DNA of 64,000 nucleotides from Aphanothece hegewaldii CCALA 016 (GCF_003007785.1 NZ_PXOH01000008.1:62001-126000); one strand, 5' to 3'; shown: positions 18,524 to 28,788, numbered from the stretch's first letter. Notes: a model not told the origin generated them from the letters alone. A program made the numbers and translations.

Positions 18524-21172
18524 TTAATCAACCCTTAAAATATTCGATTTAGCGAGTGGAAGCCAGCGACCTTCCTCGGTGAGATAACCCAGTTCCGCGA
18601 CATAATCCCGCTCACCGCCATAAATTCGTACTATTTTTTCGGTGTCAAATTCAGTACACTCATATTCCCAAACGCTATCAGGTTGACCATCTAGGTTTGT
18701 GTCTATCAAATCGTATACCCGCAAAGCCAGTCTTTGACCACCACTAATACGAAGATCTTCTTTATCGGCTTCTGGAATATCCCAAGACACAAGAGCCTCT
18801 TCTGAATTACGCAATTTAAGGGTCATTTTGTTTTGAATCTCATTATCAAAAAGATCGTCGTCTTCAAGAAAGAAATCAGGAATATCCCCTGCTGCCGTTC
18901 CTAAACCCGCAGCAACATTAGCTCCACCAGACTTTAAGATATTATCTGCTCCAAGATCATCGTCTTTGTCTTGTGGCTTCTCAAAGAGTTTTGCGAAAGC
19001 ATCACGACTCGTGTCAAATAGATCATCTAAGACATTGATAGTAGGCTGCGGCTGCGGTTCGGGCATGATGTCATCAATTTTCTCAGGCTCGCTGTCAAAT
19101 AAAGTTGAGAAATCATCAGGCTCCGAAATTATCAGATCCTCCTCTGTTTGGTTAGTAGGCTGCGGTTTGAGTTGAGATCTTTCACCTTCAAAAAGAGTTG
19201 AGACATCACGACTTGTATCAAATAAATTCTCTATTTTTTCCTGTCCTGTGGAGACGAAACCACCTATAGTTGGTGCGCTAGTAGCTAATTCTGCTTCGAG
19301 TGGATTTACTGGAGTAATGGGATCGCACTTCGGTACATGGACGTACTCAGAACGAGCCAAACTATACCAACTGCCATCAACGGCTTTATATCCTAATTCG
19401 CCAACATAATCACGATCGTCAACAGCGATCGGAATATGTAAATCTTGTTCAAGTTCGTTGCATTCGTATTCTTCCATTGAATGAGGAGCTTGATCATCTA
19501 ACTCCAAATTCGTTGCATCATAAACTCTAAGCATCAATTGTTCACCGCCAACTTGACGTAAAGCAGTTTTGTGTTCTTCGGGGACTTCCCAATAAGCATA
19601 AATTTCTTGACAACTACGAGTAATTATGGTAAGCCGACTGGTTTGAGTTGTGGATAAAGAGGTCAAACCAATTGCACCAGCCGCCGCAGTCGCAGCAACA
19701 GCCGTTGGAATGTCGATTTGTGGTTGACAAGCGGGAACACGAACCGCATCCGATTTAGCGATCGCAAACCAATCCCCATCATTGCTAACATAGCCTAATT
19801 CAGCGACATAATCTCGATTATCGACGGCAATGGGCAAATGAAGATCTTGATCCCATTCGTTGCATTCATATTCTTCTACGCGATGAGGTCGGTCATCATT
19901 TAGATCAATGTCCGTCGTATCATAGAGTCTGATCACTAACTTTCTGTCATCGCCGGAAAGTTCAGCAAATCTTTCTGAGGGAACTTCCCAATAAGCATAA
20001 GCATTACGACAATCATGGGGTGTTAAAATCAGCCGAGATGGTGCCAAAGGAGCAACGGGAAGTGGTAGCGGTGGTGGCGGTGACGCAGGAATGGGATCAG
20101 CCGTAACTATGGGTGCGGGTGCCGGTTCAGAACGACCTTTTAAGAGGAAAGGTAAAAGTAACAGTGGGGCTAAAAATAGTAACCACCAAGGAAAACCACC
20201 TTTATCGTTTTCTGCGGGGGCGGGTTCTGCTGTTGGTGTTGATTCGGCGACGGGTGCGGGTACTGGTGCGACGGCTACTTCTTCTTTTCTGGCTTCTTCA
20301 ATGACTGCGGCATTGTCTGGGGCTAACGCATATCCTAAAAAAGCTTTCGCTGCGTTGCTAGGTTCCGCGCCTTTGTAAACGTAGACTAAAGGTTGAGAAA
20401 AGGGATAACGTTGATCATCGGGTAATGTTTCGTGCATTTTTAAGATGCGTACATCTGTACGTCCTTGCACTTGATCGGCGATCGCATATCCGATCCCATC
20501 TTTGCCGAGTTCTGCAATAACTAAATTAGTTTGGTCTTCTGCAACTGTTGTAGCGTTATCTCCTGTTTTTAAGGGTGCTTTTTGAAAAACAGGATAATCA
20601 TTAAATGCCTGACGGGTATCACTCTTATCAGGGCGATCGATCACACGAATAACACCAACTGTACCGCCAACTTTTGACCAGTCTTTGATTTCGCCTCGGA
20701 AAATTTGGGCAAATTGTTCAATTGTTAAACTTTGATTAAAAGGGTTAGCTGGCCCAACAATCATAGCGATTTTGTGACGAGTGACGGCGTATTCTTTTAA
20801 TCCTTCGGCTTTTTCGGCTGGTGTTAAAGGACGACCAATGGCTGCTAAATCAATTTTTCCTTCTCGTAGGGATTTTAGTGAAGCATCTGTGCCATTTTCG
20901 GATACAACAACTTCGGTTCCTGTAAATTTTGTTTCAAATTGCGTTTTTAGAGCATCGTTGATTTTTTTCATGCTACTAGAGCCATCAACAGTTACTTTAC
21001 TGCCACTGGGTACAGATGCCGGTAAAGGGAATGGTGCTGGTTTAGTCGGAGTTGTTGGAATCGTGTTATCGGCTAAAACGGGTGACTGACGGATTAAAAT
21101 CGGTTCACCGACTAAAGTTAATAAAACTGAAAGTGCTAGTAAGAAAGTATTTCTTTTTGTAATGGGTAACAT
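18524..21172 (-). CDS. Phosphate-binding-protein-like domain fused to three DUF4912 domains
   Basis: 882 residues. Signal peptide at about 1-35 (LLALSVLLTLVGEPI). A PstS/SBP-like domain (about 55-300) has VTVDGSSSMKKINDALKTQF and DLAAIGRPLTPAEK. A Pro/Ala-rich linker, one membrane helix (FPWWLLFLAPLLLLPFLL) and a Pro run follow. DUF4912-type modules occur at about 375-490, 510-625 and 780-882, each with AYWEVP or VSWDIP, a VRxYD-like strand, EYEC and DYVAELGY. Between the second and third lies an acidic region with repeated FDTSRD. By topology the binding domain is outside and the DUF4912 part inside. The ligand is unknown. Confidence 0.8.
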   Translation of the reverse strand: MLPITKRNTFLLALSVLLTLVGEPILIRQSPVLADNTIPTTPTKPAPFPLPASVPSGSKVTVDGSSSMKKINDALKTQFETKFTGTEVVVSENGTDASLKSLREGKIDLAAIGRPLTPAEKAEGLKEYAVTRHKIAMIVGPANPFNQSLTIEQFAQIFRGEIKDWSKVGGTVGVIRVIDRPDKSDTRQAFNDYPVFQKAPLKTGDNATTVAEDQTNLVIAELGKDGIGYAIADQVQGRTDVRILKMHETLPDDQRYPFSQPLVYVYKGAEPSNAAKAFLGYALAPDNAAVIEEARKEEVAVAPVPAPVAESTPTAEPAPAENDKGGFPWWLLFLAPLLLLPFLLKGRSEPAPAPIVTADPIPASPPPPLPLPVAPLAPSRLILTPHDCRNAYAYWEVPSERFAELSGDDRKLVIRLYDTTDIDLNDDRPHRVEEYECNEWDQDLHLPIAVDNRDYVAELGYVSNDGDWFAIAKSDAVRVPACQPQIDIPTAVAATAAAGAIGLTSLSTTQTSRLTIITRSCQEIYAYWEVPEEHKTALRQVGGEQLMLRVYDATNLELDDQAPHSMEEYECNELEQDLHIPIAVDDRDYVGELGYKAVDGSWYSLARSEYVHVPKCDPITPVNPLEAELATSAPTIGGFVSTGQEKIENLFDTSRDVSTLFEGERSQLKPQPTNQTEEDLIISEPDDFSTLFDSEPEKIDDIMPEPQPQPTINVLDDLFDTSRDAFAKLFEKPQDKDDDLGADNILKSGGANVAAGLGTAAGDIPDFFLEDDDLFDNEIQNKMTLKLRNSEEALVSWDIPEADKEDLRISGGQRLALRVYDLIDTNLDGQPDSVWEYECTEFDTEKIVRIYGGERDYVAELGYLTEEGRWLPLAKSNILRVD

Positions 21173-21386
21173 TTTTGTTGAAATCTATTTTTTCTCAAAG
21201 TACGTTGATCTTACACAGAAGTTCCACTTCGGACTCTGATTTACTCTAATTTTTTTAAACATGATTTAAACATTGAGTAGAAAGCTTGCTGAAACTTCTG
21301 TTTGAAAGAATCCATATCTAAAATTATCTATCCGATACAAGTTAAGATTTGTTAAAAAATATAACAGCCAAATTACTTGTATTAGT

Positions 21387-22031
21387 TTAGGGGGATAATC
21401 TTTCTCTGTACCAGTTTCCATCAACTAGCCGACGATAGGATAAGCGATCGTGTAAGCGGCTCGGTCGTCCTTGCCAAAATTCAATCACGTCAGGAATAAC
21501 GCGATAACCTCCCCAATGGGGCGGGCGAGGTACGTCTTGACCTGCATATTTTTGTTTAAGTTCTTCTAAACGTTTTTCAAGGATTTCTCGATTTTCGATC
21601 ACTTCACTTTGTTGAGAAGCCCAAGCCCCAAAACGAGATTCATTGGGACGACTGAAAAAATAGCCGTCAGATTCAGACTCGGTGACTTTTTCGACTCGTC
21701 CTTCGATGCGGACTTGACGCTCTAAGATATCCCACCAAAAGACTAGAGCAACCCAAGGGTTTTGAGCTAATTGTTGTCCTTTGGCACTGTTATAATTAGT
21801 GAAAAAAACAAACCCTCTTTCATCGAAATCTTTTAATAAAACCATGCGAGCCGTCGGTTTTCCCTCACTTGTGATTGTCGCAAGGGTCATCGCATTAGGT
21901 TCTAAAAGTTGGGCTTCTATTGCTTGGTCAAACCAGATTTTAAACTGATTAAAGGGATTTAAATCGGCTTGTGTTTCTATTAATCCAGTACGTGTGTAGT
22001 TTTGACGGAGATCGGCGATCGCTCGATTCAT
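21387..22031 (-). CDS. pdxH: Pyridoxamine 5'-phosphate oxidase
   Basis: 214 residues. [40 protein letters not shown] and the C-terminal [16 protein letters not shown] are hallmarks of PdxH. It oxidises pyridoxine or pyridoxamine phosphate to PLP with FMN and O2, the salvage step for the cofactor used here by the aminotransferase, threonine synthase and cysteine synthase. Complete and isolated. Confidence 0.94.
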   Translation of the reverse strand: MNRAIADLRQNYTRTGLIETQADLNPFNQFKIWFDQAIEAQLLEPNAMTLATITSEGKPTARMVLLKDFDERGFVFFTNYNSAKGQQLAQNPWVALVFWWDILERQVRIEGRVEKVTESESDGYFFSRPNESRFGAWASQQSEVIENREILEKRLEELKQKYAGQDVPRPPHWGGYRVIPDVIEFWQGRPSRLHDRLSYRRLVDGNWYRERLSP

Positions 22032-22554
22032 GAGTTGTTGATCAGATATATTTGTCTATTATTTAAGGTATCACAAATGTAAATTTTACTCTTTTTATAC
22101 GTTATTTTACAATGTTTAATTGATTTTTTTTGAAAGTTTTGTTGATTAAATTTAGTTTTATAAATTAACAAATAATACTTAACAAATGTTTTATTTTTTC
22201 TTGTTTGGCTCTGGTTATGGGAAAACTTTTCTTTTTTCTTAATGATTTTTATCAAAAAAGAATTACATAAATTTTAAAGAATAAAAAGAGATAATTAACG
22301 CTACAATGGAAATTATGGCAAATTGTCAAAAAGTTTCTCTTCTCCGTTCTGGGTTGACTGACGAGATTTAAAGCAATTCGACTTGAAGCAATTAGACTTG
22401 AAGCAATTAGACATTGCAAGTGATGTTCAACAGTCAATTATATTTATTTTCCTATTCTTCCATTAGGACTTTTTCAGGGCGGAGGAGAAGCTGTAGAACA
22501 AAATCAACCCATCTTGTGACTGATTGAGACAACTAGAAGCGAAAAAAAATTCTA
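22032..22554. other. 523-bp AT-rich spacer upstream of sir
   Basis: No convincing gene. Two short open frames on the minus strand are poly-Lys/Asn/Ile translations of AT-rich DNA. It contains a 15-bp tandem repeat at 22371-22400. Divergent promoters of pdxH and sir must lie here, but I could not place -10/-35 boxes with confidence. Confidence 0.6.
22371..22416. repeat. 15-bp tandem repeat, three copies
   Basis: AAGCAATTCGACTTG, AAGCAATTAGACTTG and a third diverged unit AAGCAATTAGACATTG lie head to tail about 140 bp upstream of the sir start. No spacers, so not a CRISPR. Confidence 0.8.
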
Positions 22555-24495
22555 ATGGTTACAACTCCCATTTCCGAAACGCGTAAAGTCTCTAAAGTAG
22601 AAGGGCTTAAAGAACGCAGTAACTACTTAAGAGAACCTGTTGCGACCCAACTGCTAGAGAACACAACCCATTTTACCGAAGAAGCCACTCAAATTCTCAA
22701 ATTTCACGGCTCTTATCAACAAGATAACCGAGATAACCGAGTTAAAGGACAAGAAAAAGACTATCAATTCATGTTGCGTACCCGTAGTCCAGGGGGCTAC
22801 ATACCGCCTTCTTTGTATCTGACACTCGATCGCCTTTCGGATGAATACGGAAATCATACCCTTAGAGCGACCACGCGCCAAGGGTTTCAACTTCATGGCA
22901 TTCTCAAGAAAAACTTAAAAGCGGCCATTGCAGAAATTGTCCAGAGTATGGGTTCAACATTAGGAGCTTGTGGCGATCTTAATCGTAACGTGATGGCTCC
23001 CCCTGCACCCTACAAAAACCGTCCCGAATATCAATATGCTTGGGAATATGCTGATAATGTTGCTGATTTACTAACCCCACAAACAGGGGCTTATTATGAA
23101 ATTTGGCTCGATGGCGAAAAAGCAATCAGCGCTCAAGAAAAACCAGAAGTCAAAGCCGCTAGAGAAAACAATTCTGATGGAACTAATCTCAACGATCCCA
23201 TTGAGCCTATCTATGGCGAACAATATATGCCTAGAAAGTTCAAATGTAGTGTAACGGTTCCTGGTGATAACTCCATTGATATTTATACCCATGATGTTAG
23301 TTTAGTGGTAATAACTGACAAAAACGGTAATTTAGAAGGGTTTAATCTTCTTGCTGGCGGTGGTTTAGGCAGAACTCATAACAATGAAGAAACCTTCGCC
23401 AGGATGTCTGATCCCATTGGCTATATCAATAAAGATGATGTTTATAGTGTCATTAAAGCGATCGTAGCGACTCAAAGAGATTACGGAGAACGTTTTAACC
23501 GTCGTCACGCCAGAATGAAATATCTATTACATGATTGGGGTGTCGAAAAATTTAGAGAAACCGTAGAAGGATTTTTTGGGAAACAACTAGAACCATTTAA
23601 ACCACTTCCTGAGTGGAAATATCAAGACTTTTTGGGCTGGAATGAACAAGGAGACGGTAAATTATTCTTTGGGCTTTCGATTGAAAATGGACGCATTAAA
23701 GATGAAGGACGCTTTCAACTGAAGACGGCATTAAAGAAAATCGTTGAACAGTTCCAAATTCCGATGCGTTTAACACCAAATCACAACATTATTCTCTATG
23801 AAATTGAGCCAGCCAATCAAGGAATCATTGAGGATATTCTACAGCAACATGGCGTGATTACGGATGCTTCTACCATTGATCCCTTAATCCGTTTTTCGAT
23901 GGCTTGTCCGGCGCTTCCTACCTGTGGTTTAGCCATTACTGAGTCAGAACGAGCTTTACCTGGAATTATTGATCGCATTCGCACTTTACTCGATAAGCTA
24001 GATCTAAAAGACGAAAATTTTGTGATTCGGATGACTGGTTGTCCTAATGGTTGTGCTAGACCTTACATGGCTGAATTAGGTTTTGTTGGAAGTGCGCCAA
24101 ATACCTATCAAGTTTGGTTAGGAGGAACACCCAATCAAACCCGTTTAGCACAAGCTTATGTGGATAAACTGCCTGATGAACAAATTGAAACTTTTTTAGA
24201 ACCTTTGTTTGTCTATTTCAAACAAAGTAAAACCCAAGATGAAAGTTTCGGTGAGTTTTGTCATCGAGTTGGGTTTGACTCCTTGCGGGAATTTTCCGCT
24301 ACTTATCAACCGTCTGATCGAGTTCCTATGAAAAAGACTACTACGCCTCGCAAAGATCGTAAAAATCAAAATCGTGTCAGTGTTCCCGATGAAATGTTTG
24401 TGCGTCTAAAAAGTGCAGCAATTGAAGAAGGACGACCGATGAATCATATTATTAATGAGGCTTTAGAGGCTTATTTCTCTTCAAAGAAAGAGTAA
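22555..24495 (+). CDS. sir: Ferredoxin-dependent sulfite reductase with C-terminal extension
   Basis: 646 residues from ATG. The siroheme/4Fe-4S cysteines are in [15 protein letters not shown] and [19 protein letters not shown], and [11 protein letters not shown] and [13 protein letters not shown] line the siroheme site. The enzyme reduces sulfite to sulfide with six electrons from ferredoxin and feeds cysteine synthase. The last 45 residues (from about 602), containing [20 protein letters not shown] and [13 protein letters not shown], look like a ribbon-helix-helix unit after a basic linker ([13 protein letters not shown]). Plastid sulfite reductase is a nucleoid DNA-binding protein, so a DNA-binding tail would be meaningful (inference). 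Confidence 0.93.
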   Translation: MVTTPISETRKVSKVEGLKERSNYLREPVATQLLENTTHFTEEATQILKFHGSYQQDNRDNRVKGQEKDYQFMLRTRSPGGYIPPSLYLTLDRLSDEYGNHTLRATTRQGFQLHGILKKNLKAAIAEIVQSMGSTLGACGDLNRNVMAPPAPYKNRPEYQYAWEYADNVADLLTPQTGAYYEIWLDGEKAISAQEKPEVKAARENNSDGTNLNDPIEPIYGEQYMPRKFKCSVTVPGDNSIDIYTHDVSLVVITDKNGNLEGFNLLAGGGLGRTHNNEETFARMSDPIGYINKDDVYSVIKAIVATQRDYGERFNRRHARMKYLLHDWGVEKFRETVEGFFGKQLEPFKPLPEWKYQDFLGWNEQGDGKLFFGLSIENGRIKDEGRFQLKTALKKIVEQFQIPMRLTPNHNIILYEIEPANQGIIEDILQQHGVITDASTIDPLIRFSMACPALPTCGLAITESERALPGIIDRIRTLLDKLDLKDENFVIRMTGCPNGCARPYMAELGFVGSAPNTYQVWLGGTPNQTRLAQAYVDKLPDEQIETFLEPLFVYFKQSKTQDESFGEFCHRVGFDSLREFSATYQPSDRVPMKKTTTPRKDRKNQNRVSVPDEMFVRLKSAAIEEGRPMNHIINEALEAYFSSKKE

Positions 24496-24568
24496 TTTCA
24501 GATCGTCAGTCAACAGTAATCAGTCCTCAAATTACTGATTACTGGTTACTGGTTACTGATAACTGAAA

Positions 24569-25300
24569 TTACCAGCCTTTTTCTTCCCATACAGGATGAT
24601 TGTATAAAGATGCGGCTACTCTCACACCACGTAATTGATTTAATAAGGGAAGATGACCCGCAGGTGCATTGAGATTCCAGATAAACTCATTGGGGTATTG
24701 TGTCCAATTGTTGCCGTTTTTCCAGTTAATTTTCGGCCAAAGTTTCGGGAAATCTTCACCTACTGATAACCAGATTTTTCGCTGAACTGAAAAGCCAAAT
24801 TTTCCTTCAGAATGAACCCACCACAAAGAATTAATCGTATGTAAGTCGGTAAGTGGAAACTTTTCTACCTCGGTAAAATAAAGCCATTTACGCCCGATCG
24901 CTGCTTCTCCTGCTAGTTCACATAGCTTTTGTCGTGTTAAACTATCTGCGGTTTGAAAATCGCCTTCAACTAATAATTTTTGAAGTAAACGATAATCAAT
25001 CTGGCGATCGCTGTCTAAAGGAACAACACCTGTCGGAAAATAAGTAGAAAGAAAATCTTGAGTTTGAGACGTATTAACTTGATAAAGAGTCTGATAAACC
25101 TTACCTTTTACTAAACTTATGGGAGTAGATTGATTGGAGCGTAAAAAATCCATAAGGACATCTAAACCCGCTTCGCCTGCACTCGCTAGATTTGGAATCA
25201 TTTGTAACTGATTTTTTTCTGATTCAGCTTGGAACTGGCTCGAAATAAGCGAAACGTTTTCACTAGATTCTTGTAAAAGTGTCAAATCAGGATCAGTCAT
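24569..25300 (-). CDS. gun4: GUN4 tetrapyrrole-binding protein
   Basis: 243 residues. An N-terminal helical bundle (about 1-90) is followed by the GUN4 core (about 95-235): YRLLQKLLVEGDFQTADSLT, FPLTDLHTINSLWWVHSEGK, FGFSVQRKIW and the C-terminal WNLNAPAGHLPLL. GUN4 binds protoporphyrin IX and Mg-protoporphyrin and stimulates Mg-chelatase in chlorophyll synthesis. The N-terminal bundle is the usual cyanobacterial extension. It converges with sir across a short spacer of GGTTACTG-type direct repeats. Confidence 0.93.
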   Translation of the reverse strand: MTDPDLTLLQESSENVSLISSQFQAESEKNQLQMIPNLASAGEAGLDVLMDFLRSNQSTPISLVKGKVYQTLYQVNTSQTQDFLSTYFPTGVVPLDSDRQIDYRLLQKLLVEGDFQTADSLTRQKLCELAGEAAIGRKWLYFTEVEKFPLTDLHTINSLWWVHSEGKFGFSVQRKIWLSVGEDFPKLWPKINWKNGNNWTQYPNEFIWNLNAPAGHLPLLNQLRGVRVAASLYNHPVWEEKGW

Positions 25301-25405
25301 TGTATGTTTTGTTTTCTTTGATTCTCTAGCTGGTTAGATTGTGGAATTTTCCCTCTCGGTAGTCAATCCTTGATCGATCATATCAGACTGTAAGGTTGTC
25401 TTTGG

Positions 25406-27529
25406 TTATTTGCGTTTCTTGATTGTTTTTTTCCACCCATAACGCGCCCCTAAACCGACTCCCAGTAAAACAATTCCTGCAATCAGGCTACGTGTTAGAG
25501 GACTATTCAAGGGAAATAATCCTGTGTCTGAACTTACAATCTTAACTGAAGTAACCGCCCCTACTGCATCGATCGCTACTGTATTAGAATTGCTGTATTG
25601 TGCCACTTTTTCTGTGGAAGGAAGGTAAGTCAAACGGACATAGGAAAAAAAATCATTTTTGTGCCAACCCCATCGATCAAGATCAATCCCTTCTTGTTGG
25701 TGATCCACAAAGCCGATATTTTGCCAGATTGTACCATCTTGGCTAATTGCTACAGCAAGTGCCTCTATTGTCGGTTGCTCACCGATAAAAATCCATAGAT
25801 CTGGGGTCGAATTTCCGTTCCCAGTTAATAAATTGTCTGTAAACTTTAAAATTAAACTACCACCAAGGCTTAAATTGACTACATTGTGAGGTTGCTTAAA
25901 AAAGAAAAAGCGTTTTTGTGATTGTGAATTGGGAATGCCCAAAGCGGCTATCGGATTGTTTAAGCTATTTTGACTAATTGTTAACTGAATCGGCTGAGTT
26001 TGGGGCTTGGCTTGATAATAAACGACTTCATCGGCAAATGAAATGCCTCCTTGTGGAAATTTTAGCCCTTCAAAAGTTTCCACTTGATTAAAGGTGATCG
26101 TAAGGATCAAAGGGGGCAAAATTGAAAGCATGATGATCGCGCTCATCAGTGCTGATTTTTTGAGTAGACGCAATGACTGATTAGTATTTAAAGATTTTGA
26201 CAAAATTGAAGTTTTCCACGATGACCACTGAGTCATACTTTTGGCAGTTTCTGGACGATAAAGGGGTAAAATAACCTGAAAACAACTACCTTGACCTAAC
26301 TTACTACTTACGGTAATCTGGCCACCATGACTACGGGCGATCGCTTGAGCAATAGCTAATCCGAGTCCAGTTCCACCTTGACGATGGGAACGTGCTTGAT
26401 CCGCCCGCCAAAAACGATCAAAGACAAAGGGTAGACTATCGGAAGGAATACCAATTCCTGTATCAGAAATGCTCACCTTAGCGGACTGATTTTGTTGAAC
26501 TAGACTAATAGTAATTTTTCCTGCTTGAGGAGTATAGTTTAAGGCGTTTTCGATGAGGTTGGAAAAAAGCCGACTTAATTGGGCTTGATCGCCCCTAATT
26601 TTAGTTGTACCTGAAAAATAACAGTTAAACTCGATATCTTTTGCTTCGGCTGCTGATTCAAACCAGTCATAGAGGTCATCTAAAAGAGTATCTAATGCGA
26701 GACAATGCCATTCACTGGCTGTTGGTTTACCTTTAGCTTCGCTACGAGCTAAAAACAGCAGATCTTGAGTTAAATGGGTCATTTGTTCAGTTGCACTGGA
26801 GATCGCTGCTATTTTTTTCGCATCTTTCTGCTCAAAGCGTTCAGGATGATTACGCATTACATCGACTGAGGCTTTAATGGCTGTTAAGGGGCCGCGCAAT
26901 TCATGAGAAGCATCAGCGGTAAACTGTTGTAATTGTTTAAAACTTTGCATTACTGGTTCTAGGGCTTTTTTAGTCAGCCAAAGTCCACTAATGGCAATCA
27001 ATCCTAAAACTGCGATAATACTAATTCCTAGCTGCCACAAAAATTGATTTTGAACGGTCTGTAATTCTTCTGTTGTTTGACTACTGCGAATATAACCTTT
27101 TAAAGGTGATTGTCCTTGAATGGAGCGATCTAAGGTAATCGAAAGTGTAAACGTCCGAATTTGATAGGGAATTAATTCTCGATCGCTGATTAATGTCCAA
27201 AATCCCAGTTTAGGAGGGAATACTAATTTTAAATTGCCCTGACTTGCTAAGAGTCGTTCTTGAGAGTCAAACCATTCTAAGCTCTGTTGTTCTGAATTAA
27301 AAATCTCGCGCCAAGGTACTTCATCTAAATTGTTTAAATAATCGCTGCTTTGGCTAATTTGATTAAAGGAAGGTACTGCTACTCGTGCTAAGGTTTCTAA
27401 ATTTTTATCTATTTGATGATACAAACTGCGACTGAATAATCCAAAAAAAGCAGCACTAAATAAGCATAAAATAGCTGCCATTACCAACAGGTAATACAAT
27501 AATAGACGACTACGTGAACTTTGGAACAT
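25406..27529 (-). CDS. Sensor histidine kinase with exported C-terminal domain
   Basis: 707 residues. A membrane helix (8-30), extracytoplasmic region (35-160) and second helix (165-186) lead into the HisKA box with His209 (FTADASHELRGPLTAIKASV). The HATPase domain carries NLIENALNYTP, SDTGIGIPSD and GGTGLGLAIAQAIARSHGG. After the kinase ends (about 430) the chain continues: a third helix (about 458-480), about 200 residues of beta-rich sequence (VNLSLGGSLILKFTDNLL, AVAISQDGTIWQNIGFV) and a last helix with a basic end (LLGVGLGARYGWKKTIKKRK). That tail resembles PEP-CTERM-type surface domains. No response regulator is adjacent. Such C-terminal sensors are rare. Confidence 0.88.
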   Translation of the reverse strand: MFQSSRSRLLLYYLLVMAAILCLFSAAFFGLFSRSLYHQIDKNLETLARVAVPSFNQISQSSDYLNNLDEVPWREIFNSEQQSLEWFDSQERLLASQGNLKLVFPPKLGFWTLISDRELIPYQIRTFTLSITLDRSIQGQSPLKGYIRSSQTTEELQTVQNQFLWQLGISIIAVLGLIAISGLWLTKKALEPVMQSFKQLQQFTADASHELRGPLTAIKASVDVMRNHPERFEQKDAKKIAAISSATEQMTHLTQDLLFLARSEAKGKPTASEWHCLALDTLLDDLYDWFESAAEAKDIEFNCYFSGTTKIRGDQAQLSRLFSNLIENALNYTPQAGKITISLVQQNQSAKVSISDTGIGIPSDSLPFVFDRFWRADQARSHRQGGTGLGLAIAQAIARSHGGQITVSSKLGQGSCFQVILPLYRPETAKSMTQWSSWKTSILSKSLNTNQSLRLLKKSALMSAIIMLSILPPLILTITFNQVETFEGLKFPQGGISFADEVVYYQAKPQTQPIQLTISQNSLNNPIAALGIPNSQSQKRFFFFKQPHNVVNLSLGGSLILKFTDNLLTGNGNSTPDLWIFIGEQPTIEALAVAISQDGTIWQNIGFVDHQQEGIDLDRWGWHKNDFFSYVRLTYLPSTEKVAQYSNSNTVAIDAVGAVTSVKIVSSDTGLFPLNSPLTRSLIAGIVLLGVGLGARYGWKKTIKKRK

Positions 27530-27618
27530 CTGATGATGTCGCTGTTGTATTGATTAGTCTTATACATCTTAGCCAATTTTTAGGGGCATCCACGAGAGAA
27601 AGTTAAAGAGAAAAGACA

Positions 27619-28788
27619 TTAATTTACATCTGGGCTGACTTGACTAATTTCGGATAATTCAGAAAGATTACCCGGGCGATTTTCTCCCCATTTGATCAGT
27701 TGATTTAAAACAGAGGGGGAAAGTGTTGAGCGACGGGCTGCATCATTGATCGTTTCTCCTCGACGTAAAAGTCTAATCGCGGTTTGAACTTTTTTGTAGG
27801 TTTGTGTTCCGTAAGTAATCTGACCTTTTTCATCAGCGACCATTAAACCAGCAACAATATCATTAGCACGAGCAATATGTTCTTTATGGTTTTGTTGGGA
27901 CTGAAATTCCGAATTAGACATATAATCCTGATAGAATTTCTTAGAAAGTTGTTGGGCCATCAGTACTGTTTTGTTTTTGAGTTCAGTGTCATTGTAATTA
28001 TTGGTTTGAGTCGGCGTAATGAAGCTATCCTTCAGTTTTTGTCCAGTTTGAGCAGTAAACAAGGCTCTTGAATCTGGAGTAATTTCTCCACTAGATAATT
28101 TTGGTCGAGGTGTTTGGAGGGTTTGAGGGGAGGAGGGAAGATTAAAAGAGGTGGATAAAGAAGGTACTCCTCTTCTAAATGGAGGTAAGGTTGATTGAAT
28201 CTGAGAATTTTCGTTTGTACTAATTTTTTTCTCTCGCTCCGAATTTTTTGAGACGGGAATTGAGCTTACATTTTTAGGTGAATTAATTTTACTCGAAGAT
28301 TCTAAAACTTTAAAAGACGGTTGAGAAGGTGCGATCGGTCTATTTGTTGGAAGTAATGGTCTTCTTTGTCCACTGTTGAGGATTTGATTGAGTAGAGGTG
28401 GAGAATTTGGACTACTTGAAGAAACGTTACTTTGAATTGCGGTTTGAGGATAGTTATTGTTTATAATTTTCAAGGACTGCTGACCATCTTTGGGCAAAAG
28501 CATATCTTTGACTTTAGTTTTATAAGCTTTTAATTCTCCTTCTAGTTTTTTAATTTCTTGTTCGTGCTGGGCGATTTTTTCGTAGCTTGTTTCTAATTGT
28601 TGTTGTTCGGCTGTTGTTTTAGCTTTAAGCTCTGTATGATAAAACTGGCTTGGCTCTGATGAATTTTGTTTATGATCGGTTAATTTGGTCTGTTGCTCTC
28701 GCATTAGTGCAAAAACCAGTAGTGATACGATCGCCGTAGCAATATTAATACTAATGAGGATTTTAACTACAGAGAGTAAAGTTTTCAT
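27619..28788 (-). CDS. Membrane-anchored coiled-coil protein with HTH-like C-terminus
   Basis: 389 residues from the ATG at 28788, chosen for AGGAGTT about 8 nt upstream; the frame is open further up. One N-terminal membrane helix (LLSVVKILISINIATAIVSL), a coiled coil (about 45-100, EQQQLETSYEKIAQHEQEIK), a long Ser/Pro-rich linker and a helical C-terminus (about 260-389). In the latter IRLLRRGETINDAARRSTLS then VLNQLIKWGE looks like a helix-turn-helix. A HTH on a membrane-tethered protein suggests a regulator held at the membrane, but the family is not recognised. Confidence 0.55.
   Translation of the reverse strand: MKTLLSVVKILISINIATAIVSLLVFALMREQQTKLTDHKQNSSEPSQFYHTELKAKTTAEQQQLETSYEKIAQHEQEIKKLEGELKAYKTKVKDMLLPKDGQQSLKIINNNYPQTAIQSNVSSSSPNSPPLLNQILNSGQRRPLLPTNRPIAPSQPSFKVLESSSKINSPKNVSSIPVSKNSEREKKISTNENSQIQSTLPPFRRGVPSLSTSFNLPSSPQTLQTPRPKLSSGEITPDSRALFTAQTGQKLKDSFITPTQTNNYNDTELKNKTVLMAQQLSKKFYQDYMSNSEFQSQQNHKEHIARANDIVAGLMVADEKGQITYGTQTYKKVQTAIRLLRRGETINDAARRSTLSPSVLNQLIKWGENRPGNLSELSEISQVSPDVN

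Noticed and set aside
22032..22437. Two open frames on the minus strand in the AT-rich spacer
   Set aside because: Composition is Lys/Asn/Ile/Tyr-rich as expected from AT-rich DNA, with no ribosome site and no recognisable protein features.
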